Part shown: in pieces, positions 1 through 7,254 of the stretch | Layout of the letters: each line of letters opens with the position of its first letter | Position numbering within the stretch: position 1 is the stretch's first letter | Origin: Epulopiscium sp. Nele67-Bin004 | Lineage (GTDB): Bacteria; Bacillota_A; Clostridia; Lachnospirales; Cellulosilyticaceae | Assembly: GCA_002007315.1 (NCBI GenBank) | Contig: LNZQ01000096.1 | Span: 1 to 16,052 of the forward strand | Direction of reading: 5' to 3' | Length of the DNA: 16,052 nt | The notes under the pieces: generated by a model | What the model was told of the DNA's origin: nothing | The model's input: the letters and a program-made list of their open reading frames with translations, nothing else | Database searches by the model: none | Made by a program: the position numbers and the translations under genes

Positions 1-48
1 GCTAGACAGGATTTTAAGAAATTGAATATTGCTGTTATAAATGGTTAG
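1..48 (+). CDS. C-terminal end of an upstream gene, probably DNA primase (dnaG)
   Basis: The first 15 codons are open in frame 1, ending in a TAG at 46-48; the other two forward frames hit stops within the first 25 bases. The visible peptide is ARQDFKKLNIAVING. The identity is inferred only from context: in Firmicutes the gene directly before rpoD is usually dnaG, and DnaG often ends in a short charged tail of this kind. The peptide is too short to prove it. The 29-base gap to the rpoD start holds no terminator, so the genes are probably cotranscribed. Confidence 0.45.
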   Translation, partial: ARQDFKKLNIAVING

Positions 49-77
49 AATAGTAGACAGAGAAAGGATTGAGTATA

Positions 78-1166
78 TTGAAAGAAGAAGCACAACAACA
101 AAAACTGACATTTAAAATTAAGCTAGACCAACTTTTGCAATTAGCTCGTGACAAAAATGGAGTATTAGAGCAAAAAGAAATTAGCGACGCTTTTGGAGAA
201 TTAGAACTTGAACCAGTACAAATAGAACAAGTGTATGAATATTTAGAGTCACAGAGTATAGATATAATAGGCGATATGATTGAAATCGAAAACCCAGTAG
301 AAGATGAGGAAATAGATTTTAGTTTGCCAGAAGGAATTAGCATTGATGACCCTGTACGAATGTATCTAAAAGAAATAGGGAAAGTTCCTTTGTTATCAGC
401 CGAAGAAGAAATACGATTAGCACAGCGTATGGAGGAAGGTGACTCGGAGGCGAAAAAGCGTCTTGCAGAAGCAAACTTACGTTTAGTTGTAAGTATAGCA
501 AAACGTTATGTTGGACGTGGTATGTTGTTTTTAGACTTAATCCAAGAAGGAAACTTGGGACTTATTAAAGCAGTTGAAAAGTTTGATTATCGTAAAGGTT
601 ATAAATTTAGCACATATGCAACTTGGTGGATTAGACAAGCAATAACACGTGCAATTGCTGACCAAGCTCGTACAATAAGAATACCAGTTCATATGGTTGA
701 GACGATTAACAAACTTATGCGTGTTTCAAGACAACTTCTTCAAGAACTTGGGCGTGAACCTCAACCTGAAGAAATTGCTGTACAAATGGAAATGACTGTA
801 TCCAAAGTACTGGATATTATGAAAATATCGCAAGAGCCTGTTGCTTTAGAAACTCCTATCGGGGAAGAAGAAGATACAAGTCTTGGTGATTTTATTCCTG
901 ACGATGATGCACCTGCACCAGCCGAAGCAGCAGCTTTTACTTTGTTAAAAGAACAACTTATAGAAGTGCTTGATACACTTACAGAGCGTGAACAAAAAGT
1001 ATTGCGTCTTAGATTTGGATTAGACGATGGTAGAGCTCGCACTCTAGAAGAGGTAGGCAAAGAGTTTAGTGTGACTCGTGAACGTATTAGACAAATTGAG
1101 GCTAAAGCACTAAGAAAACTTCGACACCCAAGTCGTAGCAAAAAACTTAAAGATTATTTGGAATAA
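78..1166 (+). CDS. rpoD: RNA polymerase primary sigma factor RpoD/SigA
   Basis: Housekeeping sigma-70 factor that directs core RNA polymerase to -35/-10 promoters. With the start chosen here it has 362 residues, normal for a Firmicutes SigA. Region 1.1 lies near residues 10-60. Region 1.2 begins near 90 with [12 protein letters not shown]. Region 2 includes the [10 protein letters not shown] and [10 protein letters not shown] motifs and the -10-melting segment [10 protein letters not shown] (about 180-189). Region 3 spans about 205-280, and region 4 carries the -35-binding helix-turn-helix with TRERIRQIE near 335-340. Start choice: a TTG at 69 lies only one base after the AGG of AAAGGA (63-68), whereas the in-frame TTG at 78 lies nine bases after that site and is more likely. 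trmK follows after 17 bases, so the two are in one operon. Identity is certain; only the start is open. Confidence 0.97.
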   Translation: MKEEAQQQKLTFKIKLDQLLQLARDKNGVLEQKEISDAFGELELEPVQIEQVYEYLESQSIDIIGDMIEIENPVEDEEIDFSLPEGISIDDPVRMYLKEIGKVPLLSAEEEIRLAQRMEEGDSEAKKRLAEANLRLVVSIAKRYVGRGMLFLDLIQEGNLGLIKAVEKFDYRKGYKFSTYATWWIRQAITRAIADQARTIRIPVHMVETINKLMRVSRQLLQELGREPQPEEIAVQMEMTVSKVLDIMKISQEPVALETPIGEEEDTSLGDFIPDDDAPAPAEAAAFTLLKEQLIEVLDTLTEREQKVLRLRFGLDDGRARTLEEVGKEFSVTRERIRQIEAKALRKLRHPSRSKKLKDYLE

Positions 1167-1183
1167 GAAGGTGTGTACAAAAG

Positions 1184-2452
1184 ATGAAATTATCAAATAG
1201 ACTACAAATAATAGCAAGTTATGTACCTAAAGGAACTAGACTTGCGGATATAGGTACTGACCACGCTCATATTCCAGCATATCTTAGCAACAAAGTTGAA
1301 TATATTATCGCAAGTGATAAAAATGCTGGACCGCTAGAAAACGCCAGAAGAAATACACAAAACTTATCAAATGTAGATATAAGACTTGGAGATGGACTGA
1401 GTAGTATATATTTAACAGATAATATACAAACTATAATTATAGCAGGTATGGGGGGATACGTCATACAAGATATTTTAACAGCTGGACTTGATATAGTTCA
1501 AAATGCACAAAAATTGATTTTGTCCCCACACACTGCACAAGATGAAGTTGTCAAGTTTGTAACAAATATTGGATTTAAACTTGTAGCAAAACATCAAATA
1601 GAAGATAGCGGAAAATATTATACAATAATAGTTGCCGACAATATAAAATTCTATAAAGGAGAGAAAAACATGTATACAGTAAAAGATGTTATGGAAAAAT
1701 TGGAATATCTTGCACCTGTAAATATAGCTGAAAGTTGGGATAACGTTGGAGTGTTAATCGGTGCTGATGATGAACCAGTGTCAAAAATAATGTGTGCATT
1801 AGATATTAATGATGCCATTGTTGATGAAGCGATTGAGAAAAAAGTTGATTGCATAGTAACACACCATCCATTTATATTTTCTGCATTCAAAAAGATTGAC
1901 TATAACACGCCAATTGGACGTAATATAAGAAAGCTAATTATGAATAAAATTTCTGTAATTTCAATGCATACTAACTTTGATAGTGCATTTGGAGGTATAA
2001 ATGACATAATATGTAAGAGGCTTAATATTACTGGAACAAAAGTGCTTAATAATTTTGGGTATACGGAACATAAATATGGACTTGGTAGGTTTGGAATGAC
2101 TACACCAATTACATTAGATGAACTTATATCAAAAGTGAAATCGTGTTTTGGAATAAATCACCTTAGATTAATAGGAACAACTAATCAGCCTATTAAAACT
2201 ATATCGGTGTGTTCAGGTAGTGGGAGTACGCTTATTGGAGAGGCAGCGGCTGTGTCACAAGTATTTATTACAGGCGATATGAAGTTTCATGAAGCACAAG
2301 ACGCTATAAGTAAGGGTCTAGTTGTGTTAGACGTTGGGCATTATGCAAGCGAACAAATAGCTATACCATATCTTAAAGAGTATATTGAAAATAACATTGA
2401 TGTTGAGGTAGTATGCACAAAAATTGACGCAGAAGTATTTAGCCTAGCCTAA
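1184..2452 (+). CDS. TrmK-type tRNA (adenine22-N1) methyltransferase domain fused in frame to a NIF3/DUF34 protein
   Basis: A single 422-residue frame with two domains. Residues 1-152 match the TrmK catalytic Rossmann domain, which methylates A22 of tRNA: SAM-binding motif DIGTDHA (22-28), AGMGG (87-91), and the late motif EDSGKYYTIIVAD (140-152). TrmK proteins normally run to about 230 residues with a C-terminal coiled-coil domain; that part is absent here. Residues 163-422 are a full short NIF3/DUF34 protein: ESWDNVGVLIG (183-193), THHP (226-229), MHTNFD (261-266) and GHYASE (385-390), which carry the expected metal-ligand His, Asp and Glu residues. DUF34/NIF3 function is unsettled; metal-related and GTP-cyclohydrolase-like roles have been proposed. 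The junction (residues 153-162) encodes a strong ribosome binding site followed by ATG at 1670, so free NIF3 may also be made. trmK and nif3 are normally separate neighbours downstream of rpoD. Methyltransferase activity without the C-terminal domain is uncertain. Confidence 0.88.
   Translation: MKLSNRLQIIASYVPKGTRLADIGTDHAHIPAYLSNKVEYIIASDKNAGPLENARRNTQNLSNVDIRLGDGLSSIYLTDNIQTIIIAGMGGYVIQDILTAGLDIVQNAQKLILSPHTAQDEVVKFVTNIGFKLVAKHQIEDSGKYYTIIVADNIKFYKGEKNMYTVKDVMEKLEYLAPVNIAESWDNVGVLIGADDEPVSKIMCALDINDAIVDEAIEKKVDCIVTHHPFIFSAFKKIDYNTPIGRNIRKLIMNKISVISMHTNFDSAFGGINDIICKRLNITGTKVLNNFGYTEHKYGLGRFGMTTPITLDELISKVKSCFGINHLRLIGTTNQPIKTISVCSGSGSTLIGEAAAVSQVFITGDMKFHEAQDAISKGLVVLDVGHYASEQIAIPYLKEYIENNIDVEVVCTKIDAEVFSLA
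1655..1672 (+). promoter_or_regulatory. Internal ribosome binding site and ATG for an independent NIF3 protein
   Basis: AAAGGAGA at 1655-1662 is followed by eight bases and an ATG at 1670-1672, in frame with the longer gene. This site is better than the one at the annotated gene start (AAGAAGGTG, 1165-1173). The ATG falls exactly where ordinary NIF3/DUF34 proteins begin (MYTVKDVMEKLEYLAP), so the original nif3 start seems preserved. It would give a 260-residue protein ending at 2452. Confidence 0.75.
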
Positions 2453-2472
2453 AAATAAAGAGGTGGGAAAAC

Positions 2473-3894
2473 ATGAGTAATGACAGAAGTTATCAAAGAA
2501 CAGCAACTCTTATTTTAGTAGTTGCTGTAAGGAAGCTGTTTAATGAAGAAATATTTATAAACAATTGTATCGCAGGGGGATATTTTTGCGAATTTAGAAC
2601 ACCAGGTTTAGCGACACCAGAAAATGTAGAGAGAATAAAAGTTAAAATGCAACAAATTATAGACGCTAATGTGCCTGTAAAAAAAGAAGTACTAAGTTTG
2701 GAAGATGCTATGATTGTATTTGGGCGTGAACGTGATAAAAAAGAATTGCTTAAATACAATACAAATAGCGTTATAGAAACGTATGACCTTGAAGGAGTTC
2801 GTGACTATTTTGAGATGGTGCCATCAACAGGTGTAATTAAATCTTTTGATTTATATTGCTATGAGGAAGGTTTTATATTACAACTTCCAAATGACATAAA
2901 TGTAGCTAATTTACCAAAGCTTTCTAAAACGGTTAGAGAAGCTAAAAATTGGGCAAGAATGTTGGGGGTAGACGTAATATATTCCTTAAACAAAAAGATT
3001 ATTGAAGGAAAGACGCAGGAACTTGTACAAATTTCTGAGGCATTACATGAAAAAGAAATTTCTGATATTGCCGACCGCATTAGATACTTTAAAAACCGTA
3101 AAGTTGTACTAATAGCAGGACCATCTTCGTCTGGTAAAACGACATTTGCAAAAAGATTGGCTATACATCTAAAAGTGTTTGGAATTACACCAAAGCTTAT
3201 TTCAATGGATGATTATTTTGTTGATAGAGAGTTTACACCTCTTGATGAAAATGGCGAATATGACTTTGAAAGTATTGATGCTGTAAATACAAAATTATTT
3301 AATGAACATATTTCGGCACTAGTAGATGGTAAAAAAGTTGAAATTCCTACTTTTGATTTTAAGCAGGGTAAAAGTGAACTAAAAGGTAATTTTATTCAAC
3401 TAGAACAAGATGATGTGTTAATTGTTGAAGGGATACACGCTCTTAATGACAAAGCAAGTTATAGTGTTGATAGTGAACAAAAATTCAAAATTTATGTAAG
3501 TGCTTTGACTGCACTTAACGTAGATTATACAAATAGAATACCAACGACAGATGTTAGACTTATTCGTAGAATAATTAGAGATAATCGCTATAGAGGTGTT
3601 ACACCTGAACAAACGTTATCAAGATGGGATTCAGTTAAAAAGGGCGAATCAAAAAATATTTTTCCGTTTCAAGAACAAGCAGATGTATTTTTCAATACTA
3701 CACTTATATATGAGCTACCAGTTCTTAGACAACAGGCGGAAGCATTATTATTCACAATAGAGAGAGATTCGGATTATTATGCTGATGCGAGAAGGCTGTT
3801 GCAATTTTTACAATATTTTGTAGGAATAGATGCAGACTTAGTGCCACAAAATTCACTGCTTAGAGAATTTATAGGTGGAAGTTGTTTTGAATAG
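2473..3894 (+). CDS. Nucleoside (uridine-type) kinase with N-terminal ThrRS-like domain, lacking the TGS domain
   Basis: A P-loop phosphotransferase of the uridine kinase/phosphoribulokinase group. Residues about 1-200 match the linker and threonyl-tRNA-synthetase-like second domain of this Clostridia family (VPSTGVIKSFDLY, GFILQLP). The kinase follows: Walker A GPSSSGKTT (216-224), MDDYFVDRE (245-253), TPLDENGEYDFE, IVEGIHALND, NRIPTTD and the C-terminal signature REFIGGSCFE. Homologues I know are about 550 residues and open with a TGS domain; this one has 473 and begins where that domain would end. The start is well supported: AAAGAGGTGGG (2457-2467) precedes the ATG, and only 20 bases separate it from the previous stop, so no upstream coding sequence was missed. 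It is the last gene of the rpoD operon. The natural substrate is not certain; uridine/cytidine is a family-level inference. Confidence 0.88.
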   Translation: MSNDRSYQRTATLILVVAVRKLFNEEIFINNCIAGGYFCEFRTPGLATPENVERIKVKMQQIIDANVPVKKEVLSLEDAMIVFGRERDKKELLKYNTNSVIETYDLEGVRDYFEMVPSTGVIKSFDLYCYEEGFILQLPNDINVANLPKLSKTVREAKNWARMLGVDVIYSLNKKIIEGKTQELVQISEALHEKEISDIADRIRYFKNRKVVLIAGPSSSGKTTFAKRLAIHLKVFGITPKLISMDDYFVDREFTPLDENGEYDFESIDAVNTKLFNEHISALVDGKKVEIPTFDFKQGKSELKGNFIQLEQDDVLIVEGIHALNDKASYSVDSEQKFKIYVSALTALNVDYTNRIPTTDVRLIRRIIRDNRYRGVTPEQTLSRWDSVKKGESKNIFPFQEQADVFFNTTLIYELPVLRQQAEALLFTIERDSDYYADARRLLQFLQYFVGIDADLVPQNSLLREFIGGSCFE

Positions 3895-3900
3895 ATAATA

Positions 3901-3921
3901 AAAAAGGGGGCTTATGCCCCT
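3901..3921 (-). terminator. Rho-independent terminator of the small HTH gene, overlapping its stop codon
   Basis: GGGGC (3907-3911) pairs with GCCCC (3916-3920) around a four-base loop. Read on the minus strand, the stem is followed by TTTTT and then TATTAT, a good intrinsic terminator. The loop contains the TAA stop of the minus-strand gene, so the last codons (Arg-Gly-Ala) form one arm. Ten plus-strand bases after the kinase stop (TAG, 3892-3894) the same hairpin is reached, but its plus-strand T run is poor, so termination of the rpoD operon here is possible, not sure. Confidence 0.75.
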
Positions 3922-4127
3922 CTGTTTCTATGCAACGATAAAATATCATCTTTCCAATATAATCTAACTCTATTTATTGATTTGACTGGGGTCAACTTTC
4001 CTTTATTAACCAACTCGTCTAAGTATTGTCGTGAACAATTTAGTAAAGTTGTTGCTTCAGCGGTAGTTATAATTTCTAATTGAATAAATTCTAGCAGTGT
4101 ATCCTTAGTTTGAAATGCATAAGTCAT
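3912..4127 (-). CDS. Small excisionase/MerR-type helix-turn-helix DNA-binding protein
   Basis: A 71-residue protein whose residues about 19-66 fit the HTH_17 (excisionase-family) fold: IITTAEATTLLNCSRQYLDELV, then a KGKLTPVK turn and a basic wing (NRVRLYWKDDIL). The N-terminal 18 residues form a short acidic helix. There is no signal peptide or membrane segment. Start: AAAGGGGG on the minus strand lies eight bases before the ATG, a strong site. It is a lone gene lying opposite to its neighbours, between the rpoD operon and a two-component system, with its own terminator and an inverted-repeat element directly upstream, which suggests autoregulation. No integrase or other phage gene is nearby, so it is more likely an orphan regulator than an active excisionase. 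The target is unknown. Confidence 0.8.
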   Translation of the reverse strand: MTYAFQTKDTLLEFIQLEIITTAEATTLLNCSRQYLDELVNKGKLTPVKSINRVRLYWKDDILSLHRNRGA

Positions 4128-4144
4128 AATTTATTCCCCCTTTT

Positions 4145-4170
4145 TCTAAATTTATCTGAATTTAGATAAA
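4145..4170. promoter_or_regulatory. Overlapping inverted repeats, candidate operator for the HTH gene
   Basis: Two perfect dyads overlap. TCTAAATT (4145-4152) pairs with AATTTAGA (4159-4166) across six bases, and TTTATCT (4151-4157) pairs with AGATAAA (4164-4170), also across six bases. The element abuts the ribosome binding site of the minus-strand HTH gene and lies about 140 bases upstream of the response regulator. Position and symmetry suggest a repressor site, perhaps for the HTH protein itself. I found no convincing -35/-10 pair for the HTH gene. AT-rich sequence forms such dyads by chance more readily, but two exact ones sharing bases is notable. Confidence 0.45.
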
Positions 4171-4276
4171 CCTATTACCATTTTAAAGCAAAATGTACAA
4201 TAATACAATTAGCTATTTTATATATATTTCTATAAGTATATCGGCATAATTTTACTGTTTCTTCACAAAAATAATT

Positions 4277-4282
4277 TATAAT
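4277..4282 (+). promoter_or_regulatory. Candidate -10 element for the two-component operon
   Basis: TATAAT lies 29 bases before the response regulator ATG, which would give a leader of roughly 23 bases. No good -35 hexamer sits 16-18 bases upstream, so this is a weak call; the promoter may need an activator such as the regulator itself. Confidence 0.35.
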
Positions 4283-4311
4283 TGATAAAACAACTAAATG
4301 AGGTGATAAAT

Positions 4312-4998
4312 ATGAATATATTAATGATAGAAGATGAGCAACGTGTAGCGGATATTGTGACCAAATATTTACAAAAAGAAGGGTATAGTGTATTTACACA
4401 TTATAATGGAATAGATGGATATAATGCTTTTATTGATAACAAAATTGATGTAGTGTTATTAGATTTAATGTTACCGGATATTCAAGGGGAGGAGCTTTGT
4501 AGACGAATGAGAGAAAAATCAAATGTCTATATAGTGATGCTAACTGCTAAAGGAACTTTAGATAATAAAATTGACGGTTTCTCAATTGGGGCGGATGAAT
4601 ATTTAGTTAAACCTGTAAGCCCAAGAGAGCTTGTTGCACGGGTCAATGCACTTAGAGAAAGAAAAGATAGAGAAAACAATAAAGATGTATTGATGTTTGA
4701 TAAAGGTAATTTGAAAATATATCCAGAAGAACGACTTGTAAAATTAAACAATCAATCTATAAACTTAACGCCTAATGAATTTGATTTATTGTTGCATCTT
4801 GCGAATTCACCAGGCCGTGTATACAGTCGTGAGCAACTGATTGAGGCAGTTATGGGGATTGAGTTTGATGGGTTTGATAGAACTATTGACGTGCATATAA
4901 AAAATTTGCGTAAGAAAATTGAGGAGGACACAAAACATCCGAAATTTATAAAAACTGTAAGTGGAGTAGGGTATAAGCTTGACGGAGATGTGGCATGA
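4312..4998 (+). CDS. OmpR/PhoB-family response regulator
   Basis: Cytoplasmic transcription factor of 228 residues activated by phosphotransfer from its partner kinase. Receiver domain (about 1-115): acidic pair E7/D8, phosphoacceptor D51 in DVVLLDLMLPD, T78 in VMLTAK and K100 in YLVKP. The C-terminal winged helix (about 128-225) carries the LTPNEFDLLLHLA, RVYSREQLIEAV, RTIDVHIKNLRKKI and TVSGVGYKL motifs typical of OmpR-type regulators. Start: GAGGTG (4300-4305) is six bases before the ATG at 4312; an in-frame TTG at 4282 has no ribosome binding site. The stop overlaps the kinase start by four bases (ATGA), indicating translational coupling. No likely target gene is adjacent, so the stimulus and regulon cannot be named. 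Confidence 0.95.
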   Translation: MNILMIEDEQRVADIVTKYLQKEGYSVFTHYNGIDGYNAFIDNKIDVVLLDLMLPDIQGEELCRRMREKSNVYIVMLTAKGTLDNKIDGFSIGADEYLVKPVSPRELVARVNALRERKDRENNKDVLMFDKGNLKIYPEERLVKLNNQSINLTPNEFDLLLHLANSPGRVYSREQLIEAVMGIEFDGFDRTIDVHIKNLRKKIEEDTKHPKFIKTVSGVGYKLDGDVA

Positions 4999-6404
4999 TT
5001 TCGTTAAGAAAGCAAATGTTCGCACTATTTTTAGGGACAGGTTTGATTATTGTAATGTTGGTAAGAATAGTCATAAATACAACTATGTATTATGAGTTTG
5101 AAACTTATTTGGAATCAAATGTGGAATACATCGCTATGAGTATTGCAAATAAAGTGGTGGGAGATTATAACGGAAATATAACAATTAAAGATACTGTTAA
5201 ACAAAATATTTACTCGCATTTTACAGTTAGTAAGTGTGCGATTATGATACAAGATGACAAGAGAAATAATATTTATGGTGTATCTAAAACTGATCTAGTA
5301 GCAGAAATTTATCGAGACAAAAATTTTTCAGCTCCTATGCCTCCAGATTTTGTGGACTCACTTGAATATATAGAAATTGAAATACCTGTAATAAGAAATG
5401 ATGAAATTCTTGCTTACGTGCAAGTTGGATACTTCCCATTATTTTTGTTTACGATTGAAGATACAGATTTTCAAGCAAAAATAAATAGTAGCATTCATAT
5501 GACAGTCTTAATAACTATGGGCTCGTCAATATTGGTTGCCTTATATTTAACTAGAATGTTTTCTAAGCCAATATACGCTATTTCTGAGGCATCTATCGAG
5601 CTTGCAAAAGGTAACTATGAATATAGATATTTAAATCGTAGCAAAATACATGAAATCGAGACATTGAGATATAGTATAAATAACCTAGCGGAGCGTCTTG
5701 AAGAAGAAGATCAAACAAGAAAAAAATTAATATCGGACGTGTCTCATGAAATTAGAACTCCACTTCACGTTTTGCAAAGTAATTTAGAAGCAATGATTGA
5801 TGGCATTTATCCAACAGACGAAGAACAAATGCTTGCATTACACAAAGAAGTTGTGCGATTTAGTACGTTGCTTAGTAATTTGGATAAGCTTAAAGGTGTG
5901 GAGTCTGCAGAGCCGTGTGAATTAGCACATGTAAATCTAAACAAAGAACTTACTGATGTATATAATAATTTTAATATTAAAGCAATTGAGTCGGAAATGG
6001 AATATAACTTAAATATAACGAAAACGGTAAATACAATCGTAAATATAGATACAAACGGATTTAGACAAATAATGACTAATTTATTATCAAATGCTTTCAA
6101 ATTTACTCACCAAGGAAGTGTTGGTATTCGCACCGAAATTAAAGGAAAGTTTGTAATAATCGAAGTGAAAGATACAGGAATTGGTATTAACAAAGAAGAT
6201 CAAAAATATATATTTGATAGAATGTATCGAGGAGATAAAAGCCGTGAGCAGTATGCTGGCAGTGGTATCGGGCTTACAATTGCAAAAAAACTTGCTGTTC
6301 AAATGGGTGGAGAAATATTTTTGCAAAGTAAAGAAGGCAAAGGTACATCTTTTTATATACATTTGCCTATTGTGAGCAATGAGAAAATCAAAATTAAACA
6401 CTAA
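4995..6404 (+). CDS. Membrane sensor histidine kinase, partner of the adjacent regulator
   Basis: A 469-residue classical kinase. Membrane segments are at about 9-28 and 168-187, enclosing an extracytoplasmic sensor of about 140 residues with no family I recognise. A HAMP linker (about 188-240) leads to the dimerisation/phosphoacceptor motif SDVSHEIRTPL with H251. The ATPase domain has an N box (NLLSNAFKF, 362-370), G1 box DTGIGI (393-398), F box (FDRMYRG) and G2 box GSGIGLTIAKKL (422-433), so all catalytic motifs are intact. It begins inside the regulator's stop codon region (four-base overlap), so the pair should be made together. The ligand is unknown: the sensor region lacks an obvious PAS, cysteine-rich or substrate-binding motif. 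Confidence 0.95.
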   Translation: MISLRKQMFALFLGTGLIIVMLVRIVINTTMYYEFETYLESNVEYIAMSIANKVVGDYNGNITIKDTVKQNIYSHFTVSKCAIMIQDDKRNNIYGVSKTDLVAEIYRDKNFSAPMPPDFVDSLEYIEIEIPVIRNDEILAYVQVGYFPLFLFTIEDTDFQAKINSSIHMTVLITMGSSILVALYLTRMFSKPIYAISEASIELAKGNYEYRYLNRSKIHEIETLRYSINNLAERLEEEDQTRKKLISDVSHEIRTPLHVLQSNLEAMIDGIYPTDEEQMLALHKEVVRFSTLLSNLDKLKGVESAEPCELAHVNLNKELTDVYNNFNIKAIESEMEYNLNITKTVNTIVNIDTNGFRQIMTNLLSNAFKFTHQGSVGIRTEIKGKFVIIEVKDTGIGINKEDQKYIFDRMYRGDKSREQYAGSGIGLTIAKKLAVQMGGEIFLQSKEGKGTSFYIHLPIVSNEKIKIKH

Positions 6405-6444
6405 ATTACAATGCTTTAGCAAATTAAAGCAAGAGAGTCAAACA

Positions 6445-6484
6445 CCCCCCCCTTAATGATTTTAATTACATTTGGGGGGGTTTT
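6445..6484 (+). terminator. C-tract/G-tract hairpin terminator of the two-component operon
   Basis: Eight C residues (6445-6452) can pair with seven G residues (6474-6480) across a 21-base AT-rich loop, followed by TTTTATT. The stem is made wholly of one base pair type, which is odd in such AT-rich DNA. On the plus strand it follows the kinase stop by 40 bases. The minus-strand gene ends just beyond it at 6486, but the minus-strand T run is poor, so it serves that gene less well if at all. Confidence 0.7.
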
Positions 6485-6485
6485 A

Positions 6486-7244
6486 TTAATCACGTCTAGC
6501 CATATCCATCAGCGTTTTAAGTGATACTCCAGTGCTGTTGTTTGATGAACTATTTGGAGGGGTTTGGACTTGGATAGTTTTTAAGTACGGTTGCAAGCGT
6601 TCGGCAAATTCATCAAGAGTTACGCTTTGAACCCAAACGAATCCCGGGCCTGTCATCTTTGTTAGAAATAATCCTTCGCCCCCAAAAAGTATATTTTTAA
6701 ATCCCCTAGAGGCTTGAACTTCAAAAGCAACATCTTCAGTAAAAGCAACTAAATTTGATGTATCGACATATAAAACTTCTCCGTCATCTAGTTCTTTTGT
6801 AACAACATTGCCTGCTGTTTCTAAAAAAACCATGCCCTCACCTTGAATTTTTTGTAACATAAAGCTTTCACCGCCAAAAAATGCTGCTCCCAAATTTTTA
6901 GTAAATCCAACGCTTACATCAATATTTGTAGTTGATGCCAAAAACGCTGTTTGTTGTGCCATAATAGCGATATCTCCGTCCATTTCAATGTCCAGAATCT
7001 CTCCAGGGAATGTTGAGGACAATGAGATTTGAGAATTATGTGCTTGTGCCGTAAAAATATTTAAGAAAACGTTTTCTTTAGTTAAATATCTTTGGAATGC
7101 TTTTCCGACATCACCAACTTCAGTATCCATTCTCATTGTGCCGTCCATACATATCATTGCCCCTTTTTGGGTGCGGAGCTGCTCGCCTTCATCAAGCGTT
7201 ACATTTATTATAGGTGAAATTTGTCCGATTATTTCATATCTCAT
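6486..7244 (-). CDS. TIGR00266/AIM24-family protein
   Basis: A 252-residue soluble protein of the TIGR00266 family (AIM24 domain), named for a yeast mitochondrial inner-membrane protein; the role of bacterial members is unknown. The repeated glycine-rich beta motifs are visible as FGGESFMLQKIQGEGMVFLE and LFGGEGLFLTKMTGPGFVWVQ, and the N-terminal QKGAMICMDGTM segment is also typical. Length is normal. The last 25 residues form an Asn/Ser-rich tail and a short helix outside the core. There is no signal peptide or membrane helix. Start: AGGAG lies seven bases before the ATG and overlaps the stop codon of the upstream GGDEF gene, so translation is probably coupled. It is the third gene of a minus-strand operon with two GGDEF proteins, which hints at a membrane or c-di-GMP link but does not prove one. 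Confidence 0.9.
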   Translation of the reverse strand: MRYEIIGQISPIINVTLDEGEQLRTQKGAMICMDGTMRMDTEVGDVGKAFQRYLTKENVFLNIFTAQAHNSQISLSSTFPGEILDIEMDGDIAIMAQQTAFLASTTNIDVSVGFTKNLGAAFFGGESFMLQKIQGEGMVFLETAGNVVTKELDDGEVLYVDTSNLVAFTEDVAFEVQASRGFKNILFGGEGLFLTKMTGPGFVWVQSVTLDEFAERLQPYLKTIQVQTPPNSSSNNSTGVSLKTLMDMARRD

Positions 7245-7254
7245 TTTGTTACTC

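Noticed and set aside
3912..4127. Prophage or integrative element marked by the excisionase-like gene
   Set aside because: No integrase, attachment-site repeat, tRNA target or other phage gene is visible in the window.
4282..4311. Longer start (TTG) for the response regulator
   Set aside because: No ribosome binding site before it, and the ATG at 4312 has GAGGTG at correct spacing and matches the usual receiver N-terminus.
4995..6404. Bce-type sensing link between this two-component system and the ABC transporter at 13226
   Set aside because: The kinase has a large extracytoplasmic sensor unlike BceS, and the transporter is about 7 kb away in a separate unit with a fused ATPase.
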